Assembly (NCBI GenBank): GCA_947683425.1
Contig: CANTUQ010000160.1
Location: 947,501-1,011,500, forward strand
Origin: Excoecaria cochinchinensis
Taxonomy: Eukaryota > Streptophyta > Magnoliopsida > Malpighiales > Euphorbiaceae
Length of the DNA stretch: 64,000 nt
Direction: 5' to 3'
Shown here: positions 44,844-57,015 of the stretch, piece after piece
How positions within the stretch are numbered: position 1 is the first letter of the stretch
How the letters are laid out: each line of letters opens with the position of its first letter
The notes under the pieces: model-generated
Database searches by the model: none
Seen by the model: only the letters and a program-made list of their open reading frames with translations
Told to the model about the DNA's origin: nothing
Position numbers and translations under genes: made by a program

Positions 44844-47800
44844 TCAGGGTGAAAACTGAAAAAAGGCATCCTGGGCAAAAATTAGAGGCATGAGAGAAAA
44901 TATCCAATCAAGAAAACCCGAGAGGGCTGATTGGTAACATGAGTTGATGCTATCAAGATTTGGCTCTGTGAATGAATGTAGTTTGGCATTTTTGAATTAG
45001 TGTTAAATGGTGATCATGTATATTGAAATCATACTGAAACGGGCACAATGTTGTGAAATGAAATAAAACTAAATTCATTCATTGATATTATTTCCTAGTT
45101 CTGTTCTAAAAAGGAACATATTTCTTAAAATCCATAAAAATCTGAACTAGACCTTACTACTGCTCTCGCCGGTCGGGTACCTTAGTGGCCGTACCAACTA
45201 CGGGGCTTGGTGTCCATCCTCTATATGCACTGGTAGAAGTTATGGAATGATTCCCAGAAAAGGGTATAGTAGTTTTCTCTGGTAATTCAGTCCAAAGATC
45301 CTGATACTGAGAAGCAAAGGCTGAAGATAAGACCCCGCCTCGAAAGGATAGGGAATGTCTCACTACATCGTTAATCCCTCTGAATTATCAAGCACAATAG
45401 GTGGTAGTGTAAAAGGCAGCCTCATGAGGCCTTCAAAGAACCAGATCCTTATCCACTACCTCACCCAATCTAGCAACACATTCATCCAGAAAGTCAAAGG
45501 CATGCAACTGATGCCTAGAGAGAAATACCTAAGAGAATAACTGCTGATTACCCTAGGAGGGGGCTTTGATAGTAGCTTCAACTTTTCTTGCAGCCGTACC
45601 TGAAAGGCAAGAGAGTCTCAAAAAAAAAAAGAGGCCGTTAGAGATTAAAACCGTGACTGGCTCTCTAAGCAAAAGTTAGGCCAAAGGGCAGGGTGAAAAC
45701 CTGGGAACAGGCAGTCTGTCCTTCAAAAAAAATGAAGAAAAAGCCGCTGGAGTGGGTTGGTTCCATTCCAGGCAAAAGTTAGGCATAGGGATATGTGAAA
45801 ATCCACAAAGGGACGCATTTCCCGCTAAGAAAAGCTAGTGTGAAAATCCACAAGGGATGCACTACCTTTAAAATAATGACTTTTGAAGCCTGGAGCAATA
45901 AGGCAGCATTACTCGAAATGACTTCCCTTTAGACAGGTGCCATATAATGCAGAACTTGATTCAGAGTGATGGAGGCAAAATGCTCATTGACCGGGGGGCA
46001 AAAATGCGCACGAGGCAGTTCTCTTTGAAAAGATTAGGGGTCAGAGACCATAAAGCCAAGACAACGCTTTTCTAGATCCTTGGGGGCATCAGACAATGTG
46101 AGCAGCTGAGCAGTACCCTCAACGAATCCCTTAACCACCTGGGATGTGGTCTATCCATTTTTGCATCTCACATGCATAAATCTTTTGTATATTGCCCTGC
46201 ATATCACGTGCATTTAGTCCATTACACTTATGGTTGTACACACAATTCTTGTACGCTAATCCTTTGCTTATGTCTCGTGTATATAGCTTTATGTGTATAC
46301 TTCACACACATTATTCCATACGCGCACACAATCTTTTTTATATGTTGTTGTGTACATGACTTAGAGGGAAGGGTCCGAATAGACCTCATGAGCAAGGGTG
46401 ATCCAAGGTATAGGTTCAACTCAACATTATCGGCCACTGTATCCAGCATAAAATCAGGGGCATATGTTAGGGGGTGGAATGCACAGAAGGACAAGCCTAT
46501 CCGGATACACCATGCTGAGGGCAATCCGGAATCACACAAATCTATAGAAAATAAGATCCTTTGAGAAGCCAAACTATCCACACATAGTCGGAGGCGAATC
46601 AAACACAAAAGTGAGCCGAGGTATAGTTTTGAATCTACATCGATGCTCATCCATGTCGAACAATCGGATCAAGATAAAGTCCTCATAAGAATAGAATCTT
46701 AACGACCTGCTCCTAAGAAGGCATTTAAGAGAGCAAGCCGACTCATACACACCATGTCAGGAGCAACAAGGTAAGTTTCTCTATCATAAGATATATGCTT
46801 CGACACATTTGTACAATAATCAAGATGAAGTCCTCATGAGAGAAGAATCTCAAGGATCTGCTCCCAAGAGGAAAAAGAATAAGCCTCTACATGCGCACCA
46901 TGCCAGGAGCGAACAGGTAAGTTTTTCTATCATAAGATGTATGCTAACACACCTCACACAATTCGAATTCAAATGTATGTATATTGCACACACATGATTC
47001 CGCACACGTGCACAATGTTTTGTATATGTACATGGCTCAGATGAGGGGTCCGAATAGACCTCATGTTTAAAGATGATTCAAGAGATGAGTTCAGCCTAAC
47101 GTTGTCAGACTCATGCATGCCATGCCGGGGGCAATCAGGTAAGTTTTCCTATCATAAGATATACGCTCACACACATCACACAAAGTGTACAAAAGACAAA
47201 TTCAAATGTACAAAATCTCAAACCAATTCAAATGTACAAAGAATATAAACTCTCAAATCAAAATAACAAAAACAAATTCTCAAACAAAACAACACAAAAC
47301 AAAAAGAAGAAGATATTTTCAAGGCCTTGAAAATCCAATACACTGTAAAAGTCCAAACGCGTCCAAAAATGTGAAAATGCAAAGAAACAAAAAAAAATGA
47401 AAACGAAATAGAAAAATCATCCGCCTGCAGGCAAGCAACAAAACCTCCAATATAATTTCCCTTTGAGAAAGCTCAAATTCTCTCATCCTCTTGAGAAGTA
47501 TGCAGGTCTTTTCAAAAGGGAGGCTGCATTGGAGATGATAGAGGAATCGATATCTGGCATGTCACAATCAGTGCAATCAAGAAAATGGGGAACAACCAAA
47601 CATCCTTCGAGGGCACACTTTGACATCGGCCCCAACAGGTATGTACTGCCACAGGTATGCGCCTTTTATATGCCCTGTACATTTGCTTTTCCCTGGTTAT
47701 AGTAAAAAGAAGAGGTCTAGGATAAGCGCTAGCAAAGAAAGAGACGAATGGTTCACCATGCCAATCTAAGGATGGTCGACAGATCAGATAATACACTAGC

Positions 47801-47921
47801 TGAATGGGGATTGAATGAGGTGTAGCAAGGAAAGTTCGCAAGCCTAAACGGGACTAGCAATATAAATCAGATACCGTGCATGCCAAGACGAGAACAGTGG
47901 CGCACAGGTGATAAAACAGAT
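44844..47921 (+). other. Ogre 3' non-coding region with degenerate repeats
   Basis: Follows pol. It begins with the 'gggtgaaaactgaaaaaaggcatcctgggcaaaaatta' stretch that commonly follows Tat pol. A segment around 46340-46560 recurs at about 47020-47140 ('ggggtccgaatagacctcatg'). A GGTAAGTTT-YTATCATAAGAT block occurs three times (46770, 46916, 47138). Reading frames such as 46172-46564 and 45157-45363 (minus) are not convincing genes. Confidence 0.6.
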
Positions 47922-47969
47922 CGCACTTTGTAAGTCTGGAGCAGACTTGGTGTAGCTCAGGAGAACAAC

Positions 47970-50900
47970 TGTAACATCCCCTAACCACCTGTAGAGATTT
48001 ACTACGGTGATTATGGAGTGTTACAACACCAACACATGCGCATCAAATAGTTTTACAAACAAAGTTCAGGTTAAGCGAATTTTTTTTTTCAAAAGCTATG
48101 TATATATAGGTCTAGAATTCGACGCATAATATTACAAAATACATAATGGTTTACAATAGTTTCGCTTTACAAATACAACTCTTACATTTATTACAAAATG
48201 ACCTATAAACTATAACGATTCCTATATGTTGGCTGTTGGCAATGCAGAACCATCTTCAAATATACTATCTTCAGATACCTGCAAGGACAAAACATCCATG
48301 CTAAGCGATAATCACTTAGTGGGGAACAACAAAAGATGGATAAACACTCATAGTGATTACTAATATTAATCACATGCCCTAGAAATATACACATATACAT
48401 ATAGTTCATTTTAACATCATCAATAGTACACTCATCAGGAATTACTCATAAGTAACCATCCAAGTTCTCACTAGCATAATACTCATCTCATGGTCACAAT
48501 GTCATTATTATTGTTATTATTATAAGCTTCGCCTGCAACTCAAGACGCGGATAACGGGTATCGCATCGGTACCTCTCAGGTACCAGAATCTCATCGAGAT
48601 TACATTTACGCATTAGTACCCTCATGTACTTAACATCAATCCACATATAATAAAATCCAGCAAGGATTATTCGCATTGTTTTCGCATTGTGATTCCCATG
48701 GAATTAGACACATTTAACGCATGGGGCTGCAGCACTTGACCCTATAGGCATGCCTAACTATCCACTACTTGACTCGCAGGCTTACGTTGTTAAACATTTT
48801 ATCCATTTCACATTGATCACTTTTCACATCACATATGTCGTTGACCAACATCACATTCACTTTACACATTCGTATTAGCACATAGCTATTCACTTCACTT
48901 GCATACTCATTGTGTTTCCAAACTCATTCTTTCATAGTTGATAATCACATATTTAATCACATTCGAGAATCATCATGTTTGTATGCGAATATACATCACT
49001 TAATACACACATAATATTTACCCATAATGTCTTTCAATACAGCTTAAAGCCTTGCCATTTGAAAGGCTAAACACATTAGGGTTATATTGCCAAAACATGG
49101 TAGGTCACTTCATAATTCACTATCATGGTTAACATATTTGCATGGTATAACTCATTCATATAGTCATATGAAATAGCTCATAACGCATAATAGCTCACAC
49201 ATGTTTGTAAGCATTAAATCATGTTCACATTCCTCTCCAAAGTACACATTCATGTAATTCATAATCACCTCACAAGTTGAAAGCATTTAATCGCATTTAT
49301 CATTATCATAATATACAATCACTCATTTATCCGCATGAACCAATATAACATCCTTAAATATCTTGCATAATAATTCATTCTAATGGCAGTGTACATTCTC
49401 ATGACAAGACTCCTTCTCATGTTAAAATCCAAGCACTTAGGTTATTTATCGCATATGTAATTGTTTTACTTTACGATACAATCAAGCTTAGTTAGGCTAA
49501 TCATGCATCTCTAATTCACATAGTCACATGTTCGCATGATGATGCATTCAAGCTTAGTTAGGCTAATCAAGCATCTCTATTTTCCATAGTACATATTCGC
49601 ATGATCATCTCAATTATATGCTTATATACTTCATTTATTATATTCGCATCCATGGTCTTTCATCTTTAATTATCCCCTTTCACATACTTAATTCACCACC
49701 CTTAGAACACTTATAGTTCATACATATTTATATACATTAGCATGCATAGTTCACCATGCTTAAGATACTCATTTTATAATGATAAACATGGATTGGACAA
49801 GCTATGGGAACTCGTAGTGAAGTTCGGGTGCATTTCGGGAAGAAAAACACCCTAAATAGACAAAATAGAGATGGGTCACGGTGGCAATGAATTGGTTGTG
49901 ACCGTGACATACTAAATTAAGCAAAACAGAAGCTAACTTTTGACACTAGTTCACACCACAATTTTGTACAGTGCAAACGGATGTCTTACACTCAATTTTA
50001 GGCAAGGGTCTCTTCTTAACGTTTCTTCATCTATGTCTTATCTTTAAAATGGGACAATTTTCAGGTCAATTTGATTTATAATGAAGGAGTTATAGTCAAA
50101 ATAACACAACTGGTTCCAGAAACCCTCCTACAGAATTTCATCTACGGTTATGGTCAATTTTGAAGACCTTAGAGTCCTCAACTCAACAGAGCTATTTCTA
50201 GGACATTTAAAGACACGGATCATATGGTTCTAATCCAATTGGTTTCACCCCTTTTGGAGTTGTAAAAATCAACTTAAACTATAAACAAGTCACGGGAGTC
50301 AGTATAGGCTTCAAAGACAGATTAACACAATCAATAGTTAGAGCTGATTCACATATTGTGCTAACTCCATGGTTCAATACTCATCTCATATCAATATACA
50401 TTCAAATACACTTCCATCAAAGTTCATAATCATGCTCAATTCCAGAAATCACATATTCAATATCAATAACACATTTAAGCTAAACAACCATCACATACAC
50501 TTGAGCAAAATTAACACATAACACACATATATATCCCAAACCTCTTGGAGCACTCCTTCATTTACTCTTCTAGATCATCTTTTAATTGTCACATGATAAA
50601 CTAATTTACACATATATAACAATGGTTAGTTCCCAAACCTCTCTATCCTTAGCTCCTCTTAAGCTCACATGGCACTTTGATCATCAATCCTCTTCTTTTC
50701 GTTTTTCCTTTCTCGTGACCACCAACACCCATATTTCCAGAAATAGAGAACAAGAATCAGGATCTCATTCTCAAGCAAAAAGCAAGAAAAATGAGGATAG
50801 GTGATTTTCAGGTAGAATATAACTCACCTTCTAAGATACAGAAACACACACACACGCATGCACTCCTCTAGACCTTTATAATACAGCAGAACTTCCACCC

Positions 50901-51435
50901 AATACACCAAGAGGACAATGGAGAAAGGAGTAGTAGAAGAACACAGAAATCTTTGAGAGAAAACTGAAAGGAAACGTATGAGAGAGATAGCAAGCAGAAA
51001 ATGAAAGAGAGAGGAATATGGAAATAAAAGCTGCCGCCCCTTGCAACCAATGCATGCCAATCCACCTCTTTTTCCTCCAATGCATGCCATTCCCACTTGT
51101 CACATTCTCTCTCCCTCATGCATAATCCTAGGTGGAATTTATAGCAATGGATCATGGGCTCTACTACAAATCTGTCCCATTAATGGACTTTAAGCCTTAA
51201 GCCCAACAACCCATCTAATTTAGATTAAGCCCACAGCCTCCTTAGTCCAAATTGAGCCCATTCATAAATCTGATTTCTCAAGTCCATTACTTTAGTCACT
51301 TAAATAATTTTATTTATGCAATTGGGTCCTCAATTCTTAATTACTCTTAAATCCAAATTAGCAAACTCACTATTAAATTCACGTGATTACCCTTATCAGG
51401 CAACGTATTACTAGGGTAGTTTTCGGGGCGTTACA
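47970..51435 (-). mobile_element. Solo LTR (3.47 kb) inside the 92-bp array
   Basis: Bounded by TGTAACATCCCC and GGGGCGTTACA, with flanks acaac (47965-47969) and acaaa (51436-51440), a TSD with one change. Minus-strand layout is as in the other LTRs: a CT-rich tract, donor-like AG|GTGAGT near 50826, the cassette slot (49874-49909, GTCACGGTG..GTGACCGTGAC), the hairpin module and the CTAAGCG hairpin (48301-48319). It also holds a 66-bp direct duplication at 49483-49614. No gene; 50824-51155 frames are chance. Confidence 0.88.
48547..48767 (-). other. Structured LTR hairpin module, solo LTR 3
   Basis: Right arm TATCCACTA (48759-48767); the left arm is eroded (GCGGATA, 48547-48553). Inside: GGTACC-TCTCA-GGTACC (48569-48584), AATCTC-ATC-GAGATT (48587-48601), AGTAC-CCTCAT-GTACT (48615-48630), AATCC-AGCAA-GGATT (48654-48668) and TAGGCATGCCTA (48745-48756). 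The CTAAGCG hairpin is at 48301-48319. Confidence 0.6.
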
Positions 51436-52077
51436 ACAAACCTCGCGTTTTGTAAGCTTGGAGCAGACTATGCGCACCACCATCCGCACTTTGTAAGTCT
51501 GGAGCATACTCGGTGCAGCTCAGGAGAGCAACCCTCTTGTTTTGTAAGCCTGGAGCAGACTCGGCGCATCCCCATCTGCACTTTGTAAGTCTGGAGCAGA
51601 CTCGGTGCAGCTCAGGAGAGCAACCCTCGCATTTTGTAAGCCTGGAGCAGACTCGGCGCATCACCATCCGCACTTTGTAAGTCTGGAGCAGACTCGGTGC
51701 AGTTCAAGAGAGCAATCCTCGCATTTTGTAAGCCTGGAGCAGACTCGGCGCATCACCATCCGCACTTTGTAAGTCTGGAGCAGACTCGATGCAGCTCAGG
51801 AGAGCAACCCTCGCATTTTGTAAGCCTGGAGCAGACTCGGCACATCACCATCCGCACTTTGTAAGTCTGGAGCAGACTTGGTGCAGCTCAAGAGAGCAAA
51901 CCTCGCGTTTTGTAAGTCTGGAGCAGACTCGGCGCATCACCATCCGCACTTTGTAAGTCTGGAGCAGACTCGACGCATCGCTACCTCCCCAGCAAAAAGG
52001 TGAGGGCTGCTTCAGGTACGCATGTCTTTCCTTCTTCTCTGAATTTTAGATCATCTAGACACTAGTGCACTAGTTTT

Positions 52078-52095
52078 CCCAAAATTGGGGGCAAC
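52078..52095 (+). promoter_or_regulatory. Polypurine tract region, second Ogre
   Basis: caaaattgggggcaac lies directly before the 3' LTR, the form usual for Tat/Ogre elements. Confidence 0.8.
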
Positions 52096-54936
52096 TGTAG
52101 ACACCGAGTCATGAGGTAGCCCAGATCAGAGTTACCCAATGATGATAAGATGCCTTTCCACAGGCAAAAATGGTAACAGTGATGATTTCCTCGTCAAATT
52201 TGCATTTTGGAGTGAAAAATTAAAAAATAATAAAAAATGTTTTAAAAATTAGTTTTGAAAAATGGGGGCTTAAAATTATAGTATTTTTAGCCAATTTAAA
52301 ATTAAAAAAAAATGATTTCTGATCGTGAGTGTCGGGCACGCAGGCGCGCGGGCGCCCAACGCGCAGGCGCCCAGCGCGCTGGGCGCGAAGAGGCGACGTG
52401 CAGCATTGCGCGCGATTTTCGCGCCTCTGCGCGCGGAATCGTGCAGCCTCTCTGCGTGAAGCCCGTCCCTCTATAGCGACGGGCTTCCCTCCTTTCCTGG
52501 CCATCGCTATAGGGTCTGATACCCCTTTTCCGATTTTTGGACCTAAAAATCATTTTTTTATCCCTTTTTTCAAGGTTTTAAGGGATTTTTTCCATTTTTA
52601 AAAATTAAAATAGGTAATATCTGATATAATTAAATTTTATCCCTTTAATTATTTTATTTTTCCTATTTTTCTTCATATAAAAAGAATAAGATGAAAACCT
52701 AAAAAGGGGAATTTTTCTAGGGTTTTTTCTCTTCATCTTTTCTCTTCTTCCTCTCAATTTCTCTAAGAAAAATTCCAGATTTTCCACCAACAAAAAAATT
52801 GAGTTCATCTTTTTAGTTCTTTTTTCCAATAGAATTTCTTCTAAACACTTTTTAGAAGAAGATTTATTGATGCAATTGAATTTTGAGGCAAACATAATAA
52901 TTGTTTGTTCTTAAAATTCATTTTTTTTAATTTTTTATTTGTTTTCAATTAAACTTTTTCAAGGTTTTTTATTATTTTGAATCTTTTTTTGATGAACAAT
53001 GTATTTTGGGGCAAAACAAATAATCGTTTGTTCCTAAAATCGATTTTTTCATTTGATTTTCTAAAAATCAATTTTTTTCTCATAAATGATTTTTTTTTCT
53101 TTGGAACAAACAAAATAATTGTTTGTTCTTAACATCATTTTCATTCTTTTAATCAATAAAAATTATTCTTTTGGCAAAGAAATTAATTCTTTGTTTTTAA
53201 AGAATTGTTGATTTTCTTTCTTCATTTTTAAGCCTATTTTTTCTTGGAATGAAATTCCAACATTTTTACTTTTCAATTCTAATCTTACAAATCAAGAACA
53301 AGGAAATCAATCATCTTTTTACTTTCATCGAATCCGAAACTCTGAGGGTAAACATTCCGGGCTTGTTCTTCTTATTCTTTTTGTTCATATTTAATTTATT
53401 CATGTTCATTCTTATTATTTTCGGTTATTCATTTATTTATTTTGTTTATGTTTAATTTATTACCATGTATATGTTTATTATTATTCTCATTCATTTCTTT
53501 TATTCATGTGAATATTGATTTCTTTTATTTTTAACATGTAATTAAATTAATTCATTCATCATTATTTTTAACATGTAATTAAATTAATTCATTCATCATT
53601 ATTTTTAACATATAATTAAATTAATTCATTTTGATTGATCTTCTTGCCATGTGAATGGTTTATATCATTTGTGAACATATTTAATTAATCATGTCATTTA
53701 TTTAATCATTTTTTATTCTTTTCCATTGTCATTATCATATGTTTAATATTTTGCTCACTTATTTATTTTCATTATTATCATGTTCATATTTTTACACATT
53801 AATTAATTAACATGTTGTATTTTATTCCAATTACATCTTTTAATCCACTTATTATTCATAACACATTTTTCTCATTTATTTTAAATTGATAACATTTTAA
53901 TTCATTTATGATTTTGATATCATTTCATTTTATCTCATTTTATTTTATCTTATCATTTATTTTATATTTAATTGATTTTAATTGGTTCAATTACTAACAT
54001 TATTTTACTTGTGTTTTATTTTATTTCACATCTCATTTTTTGCTTGGGCATTCTTGCGAGCACACGGAGAGATCCAAGATGCTCGTTCGGGTTACATATT
54101 TATTTTCTTTGTTTGTAATATTTATTTATTTTGGCTTTTTCATTTATTTTTGCCATGTAATTTTCTTGTAAAATTATTTATTTAGGCCCACTAGAAAGAA
54201 AGTCACTAAACATTTTTTTATTAATTAATTTGAAATTTTTCCTAAATAAAAATGGGACCAATGTCTCAATTTTCTCCATCCAAAATAAAACCATCACATC
54301 AAAATTATTTTATAATAAGTATGCATGCGAGGACCAATGTCCTCATCATTAATGAATATCCCGTTTTATGCATGTTTTGTATTTTATTTAGAATGGGGGT
54401 TGTATTCCGCCCCTAGTTTTGTTGTAATATTTTTACATATGCTTTATTTTATTTACGCTTTTATTTATCGCTTCCACTACGTTATTGACACGCACTTTAA
54501 TTAATTGCATTAAAATGAATGAGAAATGGGATGAAACTCTAAATTCAAAACTCGATTATGAACTTAACCAAGGTATGAATAAATGAGAAGTCCCGAACTC
54601 ACTCTGGTCTTTGGGGGTCAATGAGGTGAGAGGTCTAGGATTTCCAAGACACCTCTTGAGTCTCACCAAACGACTTAAATTTACAATCCTAGGCTCCAGG
54701 GGGTAGAGGCTGAGACCTCCAAGATCTCTCTGGCTTGCCCAAGATGGATATGTGCCGTCTTAGGCTCGCTGAGGCTAGACGACCCTTCCCAATGTTCTAT
54801 TGGGTGGCGACTCCAAGAAACCTCCATGTTGCCCAAAATAGACGCACTTGTAAATTCCTTACAAGTTTTAATGAATCCTATCTCGATCGCCCTAAAGTGG
54901 GCTTTCGGGAGGCCACGGGGTTCGGCGCGCGTCACA
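52096..54936 (+). mobile_element. 3' LTR of second Ogre
   Basis: Starts TGTAGACACC and ends GCGCGTCACA. It aligns closely with the 5' LTR except in the GC-rich island (52324-52500), which here contains extra GGCGCCC-type copies and lacks other stretches. Confidence 0.92.
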
Positions 54937-54941
54937 ATAAG

Positions 54942-55320
54942 TAAGCTGAATTCAAATTAAATCAAACCACATTGCATGATCTAAAAATTCCATGATTTGT
55001 TAGGGATTTTGAATGAAAGATGAAAATTACCACTGTAGGTCTATCAGGAATAAAGCCATGAAATCCGCTTTCTATATCACCTCTCGATTCCCGGTACACG
55101 AAACTCATTGTTGCAGTGGGAGAGGGAGAGGGCGAGGGAGAGGGAGAGGGAAAGGGAGAGATAGAGAGGGAGAGGGAGAGGGACAGACAGAGAGAGAGAG
55201 AGAGGGGGAGAGCGCGAGGCAGAGGGAGAGAGAGGAGCGTGAGGCAAAGTGCAAGGGAGATGGAAGAAAAATAGCATATTTATACCTAGGGCAAGAAAAA
55301 TAGCAATGGAATATCATTCG
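54942..55320. other. CACTA interior, right of Ogre insertion
   Basis: Short non-coding stretch. 55118-55250 is a GA-rich simple repeat (GGGAGA units with drift to GAGAGA). The reading frames over it on both strands are low-complexity and not genes. Confidence 0.6.
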
Positions 55321-56355
55321 GTTGCTAGTTTAGCAACAAAAACTATATTCCGTTGCTATTTTTCCTCCATTTAGCAACCGAATGTAGTTTCTTTTACTAT
55401 TTGAAAATCAAATTTTTAAAGGCTTCTTATTTAGCAATGGAAACTATATTCCATTGCTAGTTTTTCGCCATTTAGCAACCGAATGTAGTTTCCGTTGCTA
55501 TTTTAGAACCCTTTTTTAAAACTTGTTATTTAGCAACAGAAAGTACATTCGGTTTCTATTTTTTCTCCATTTAGCAACCGAATGAACTTTCCGTTGCTAT
55601 TTTAGAACCCAATTTTTAAAGACTTCTTATTTAGCAACGGAAATTACATTCCATTGCTATTTTTTTGCCATTTAGCAACCGAATGTATTTTTCGTTGCTA
55701 TTTTAGAACCCAATTTTTAAATGCTTCTTATTTAGCAACGGAGATTACATTCCGTTGCTATTTTTTCGCCATTTAGCAACCAAATGTATTTTTCATTGCT
55801 ATTTTAGAACCCTTTTTTAAGGCTTGTTATTTAGGAACGGAAACTATATGCCGTTGCTATTTTTTCGCCATTTAGCAACCGAATGAACTTTTCGTTGCTA
55901 TTTTAGAACCCAATTTTTAAAGGCTTCTTATTTAGCAACGAAAATTACATTCTATTGCTATTTTTTCGCCATTTAGAATGTATTTTTCTTTGCTTTTTTA
56001 GAACCCTTTTTAAAGGCTTGTTATTTAGCAACGGAAACTACATTCCGTTGCTACAATGAAAAAATAGCAACGGTATTTCGCTTTCGTTGCTAAAAATAGC
56101 AACAAAAAATAGTTTTCGTTGCTATTTTTCATTCCAAAATCTTTTGGCGCATTATTTAGCAACGGAATAGTAATTTTCGTTGCTAAATTTTGGTGCTAAA
56201 AATTCCCTCCACTTTTAGCGATGGAATATCACCAAATATATTTTCGTTGCTAAATCTAAAAAGTTTAACAAATTTTAGCAACGGAAAGTCATTTTCGTTT
56301 CTATTTAGCAACAAAAATGAGTTTTCCGTTGCTATTTCCACATTTTCTTGTAGTG
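55320..56355. repeat. CACTA right subterminal tandem array and terminus
   Basis: About seven units of roughly 100 bp (recurring 'cttRttatttagc' near 55421, 55521, 55621, 55722, 55821, 55921, 56015). Each has ATTTAGCAACGGAA..TTCCGTTGCTA pairs and a TTTTAGAACCC spacer. It is followed by shorter units and the inverted terminal CACTA end at 56355. Confidence 0.85.
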
Positions 56356-56967
56356 CAACTCTTTTAATTCAATCGGTGCCATCCAGTAAGGTGATCTGGA
56401 GATGGGAGCTATTCCAGGCAAGATTTCAATGGACAAATCCACTTCCCTCTCAAGTGGCAATCTAGGTAATTCTTCTGGAAACACATCTAAAAATTCTTAT
56501 ACTATAGGTATATCTTCCAATTTAACTTTCCCCCAATTAGAGTCAAGCACCAATGCCAAGAAAGATTGACATCCCTTCCTCAAACATCGTCGAGCTTGCA
56601 TGGATGAAGTCACCTTAGATAATGGACAAGATCGAATGCCATGTACTGTCACTTTTGATTGATCAGAACATTTAAGTGCCACTGTCTTTTTTCTACAATT
56701 AACTATGGCCTGATGTTTAAACAACCAGTCCATTCCCAAAATCAAATCAAACTCATGGAAGGGTAAAGCAAGTAAATTAGTAGAGAATTCATTACCCTGG
56801 ATTATTATGGGACAGTTCCTATATACTTGATTAATATTAACACAATACCCTAAAGGACTAGTTACATGCATATCATATGCTAGTTGTTCTACAGGTGGCA
56901 TTTTATCTGACAAGTACTCAGTACATATATAAGAATGTGTAGAACTAGGATCAATTAAAGCATGCAT
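56356..56967 (-). pseudogene. gypsy protease and RT N-terminus
   Basis: On the minus strand the protease frame (56967-56497) has ALIDPSSTHSYI, where the family normally reads D-P-G-S: the active-site Gly is changed to Ser. FDLILGMDWLFKHQAIVNC is the second conserved block. After a stop near 56497 the linker FPEELPRLPLEREVDLSIE and MAPIELKEL leads to the RT, broken by the CACTA insertion at 56355. Inactivation of protease by Gly loss is inferred from the family. Confidence 0.87.
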
Positions 56968-57015
56968 CTCAATGCCATAAAGAGAGAAAATACCCGTAAT
57001 TACTTCAGGCGCATC

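Larger units (their letters stand above)
47922..51985 (+). repeat. 92-bp tandem repeat array, split by a solo LTR
   Basis: Units begin CGCACTTTGTAAG (once TGCAC..) at 47922, 51485, 51577, 51669, 51761, 51853 and 51945, exactly 92 bp apart. The first spacing becomes 92 once the solo LTR and one TSD copy are subtracted. Each unit is itself two related halves (about 51 and 41 bp), both containing TTTGTAAGYCTGGAGCAGAC. Arrays between pol and 3' LTR are a known trait of Tat/Ogre elements and can seed satellite DNA. Confidence 0.92.
24772..54936 (+). mobile_element. Second Tat/Ogre-lineage LTR retrotransposon, with nested elements
   Basis: Bounded by TG..CA LTRs 24772-27597 (2826 bp) and 52096-54936 (2841 bp), with a perfect TSD ATAAG (24767-24771, 54937-54941). 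Internal order is primer site, long leader, degraded gag, RT remnant, RNase H, a second (archaeal-like) RNase H, integrase, a repeat-rich 3' region and polypurine tract. The extra RNase H and the Arg-type primer site identify the Tat/Ogre lineage. Three LTR insertions (31626, 35804, 47970) add about 15.6 kb. The coding part is heavily deleted. Confidence 0.93.
21804..56355. mobile_element. CACTA (En/Spm) DNA transposon with nested Ogre
   Basis: Termini are CACTACAAAAAATTATC on the left and, inverted, CACTACAAGAAAATG on the right, the hallmark CACTA ends. The flanking trinucleotides are TAA (21801-21803) and CAA (56356-56358), a 3-bp TSD with one change, and removal restores the gypsy RT frame. 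Large subterminal arrays of 'tagcaacgg' direct and inverted motifs lie at both ends. Without the nested Ogre the element is about 4.4 kb, and I see no transposase, so it appears non-autonomous. Confidence 0.85.

Noticed and set aside
46172..46650. Overlapping reading frames on both strands in the Ogre 3' region
   Set aside because: They share the same non-coding repeat-rich stretch; neither shows a recognisable domain and part of the sequence is duplicated at 47020-47140.
50824..51155. Overlapping minus-strand reading frames with hydrophobic stretches
   Set aside because: They lie in the promoter and CT-rich part of a solo LTR; composition is low-complexity and no domain is visible.
51485..51985. 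CRISPR-like regular repeats
   Set aside because: The 92-bp units are contiguous tandem repeats without unique spacers, in a plant retrotransposon 3' region.
55013..55317. Arg/Glu- or Leu/Ser/Pro-rich proteins
   Set aside because: They are translations of a GA/CT simple repeat in the CACTA interior.
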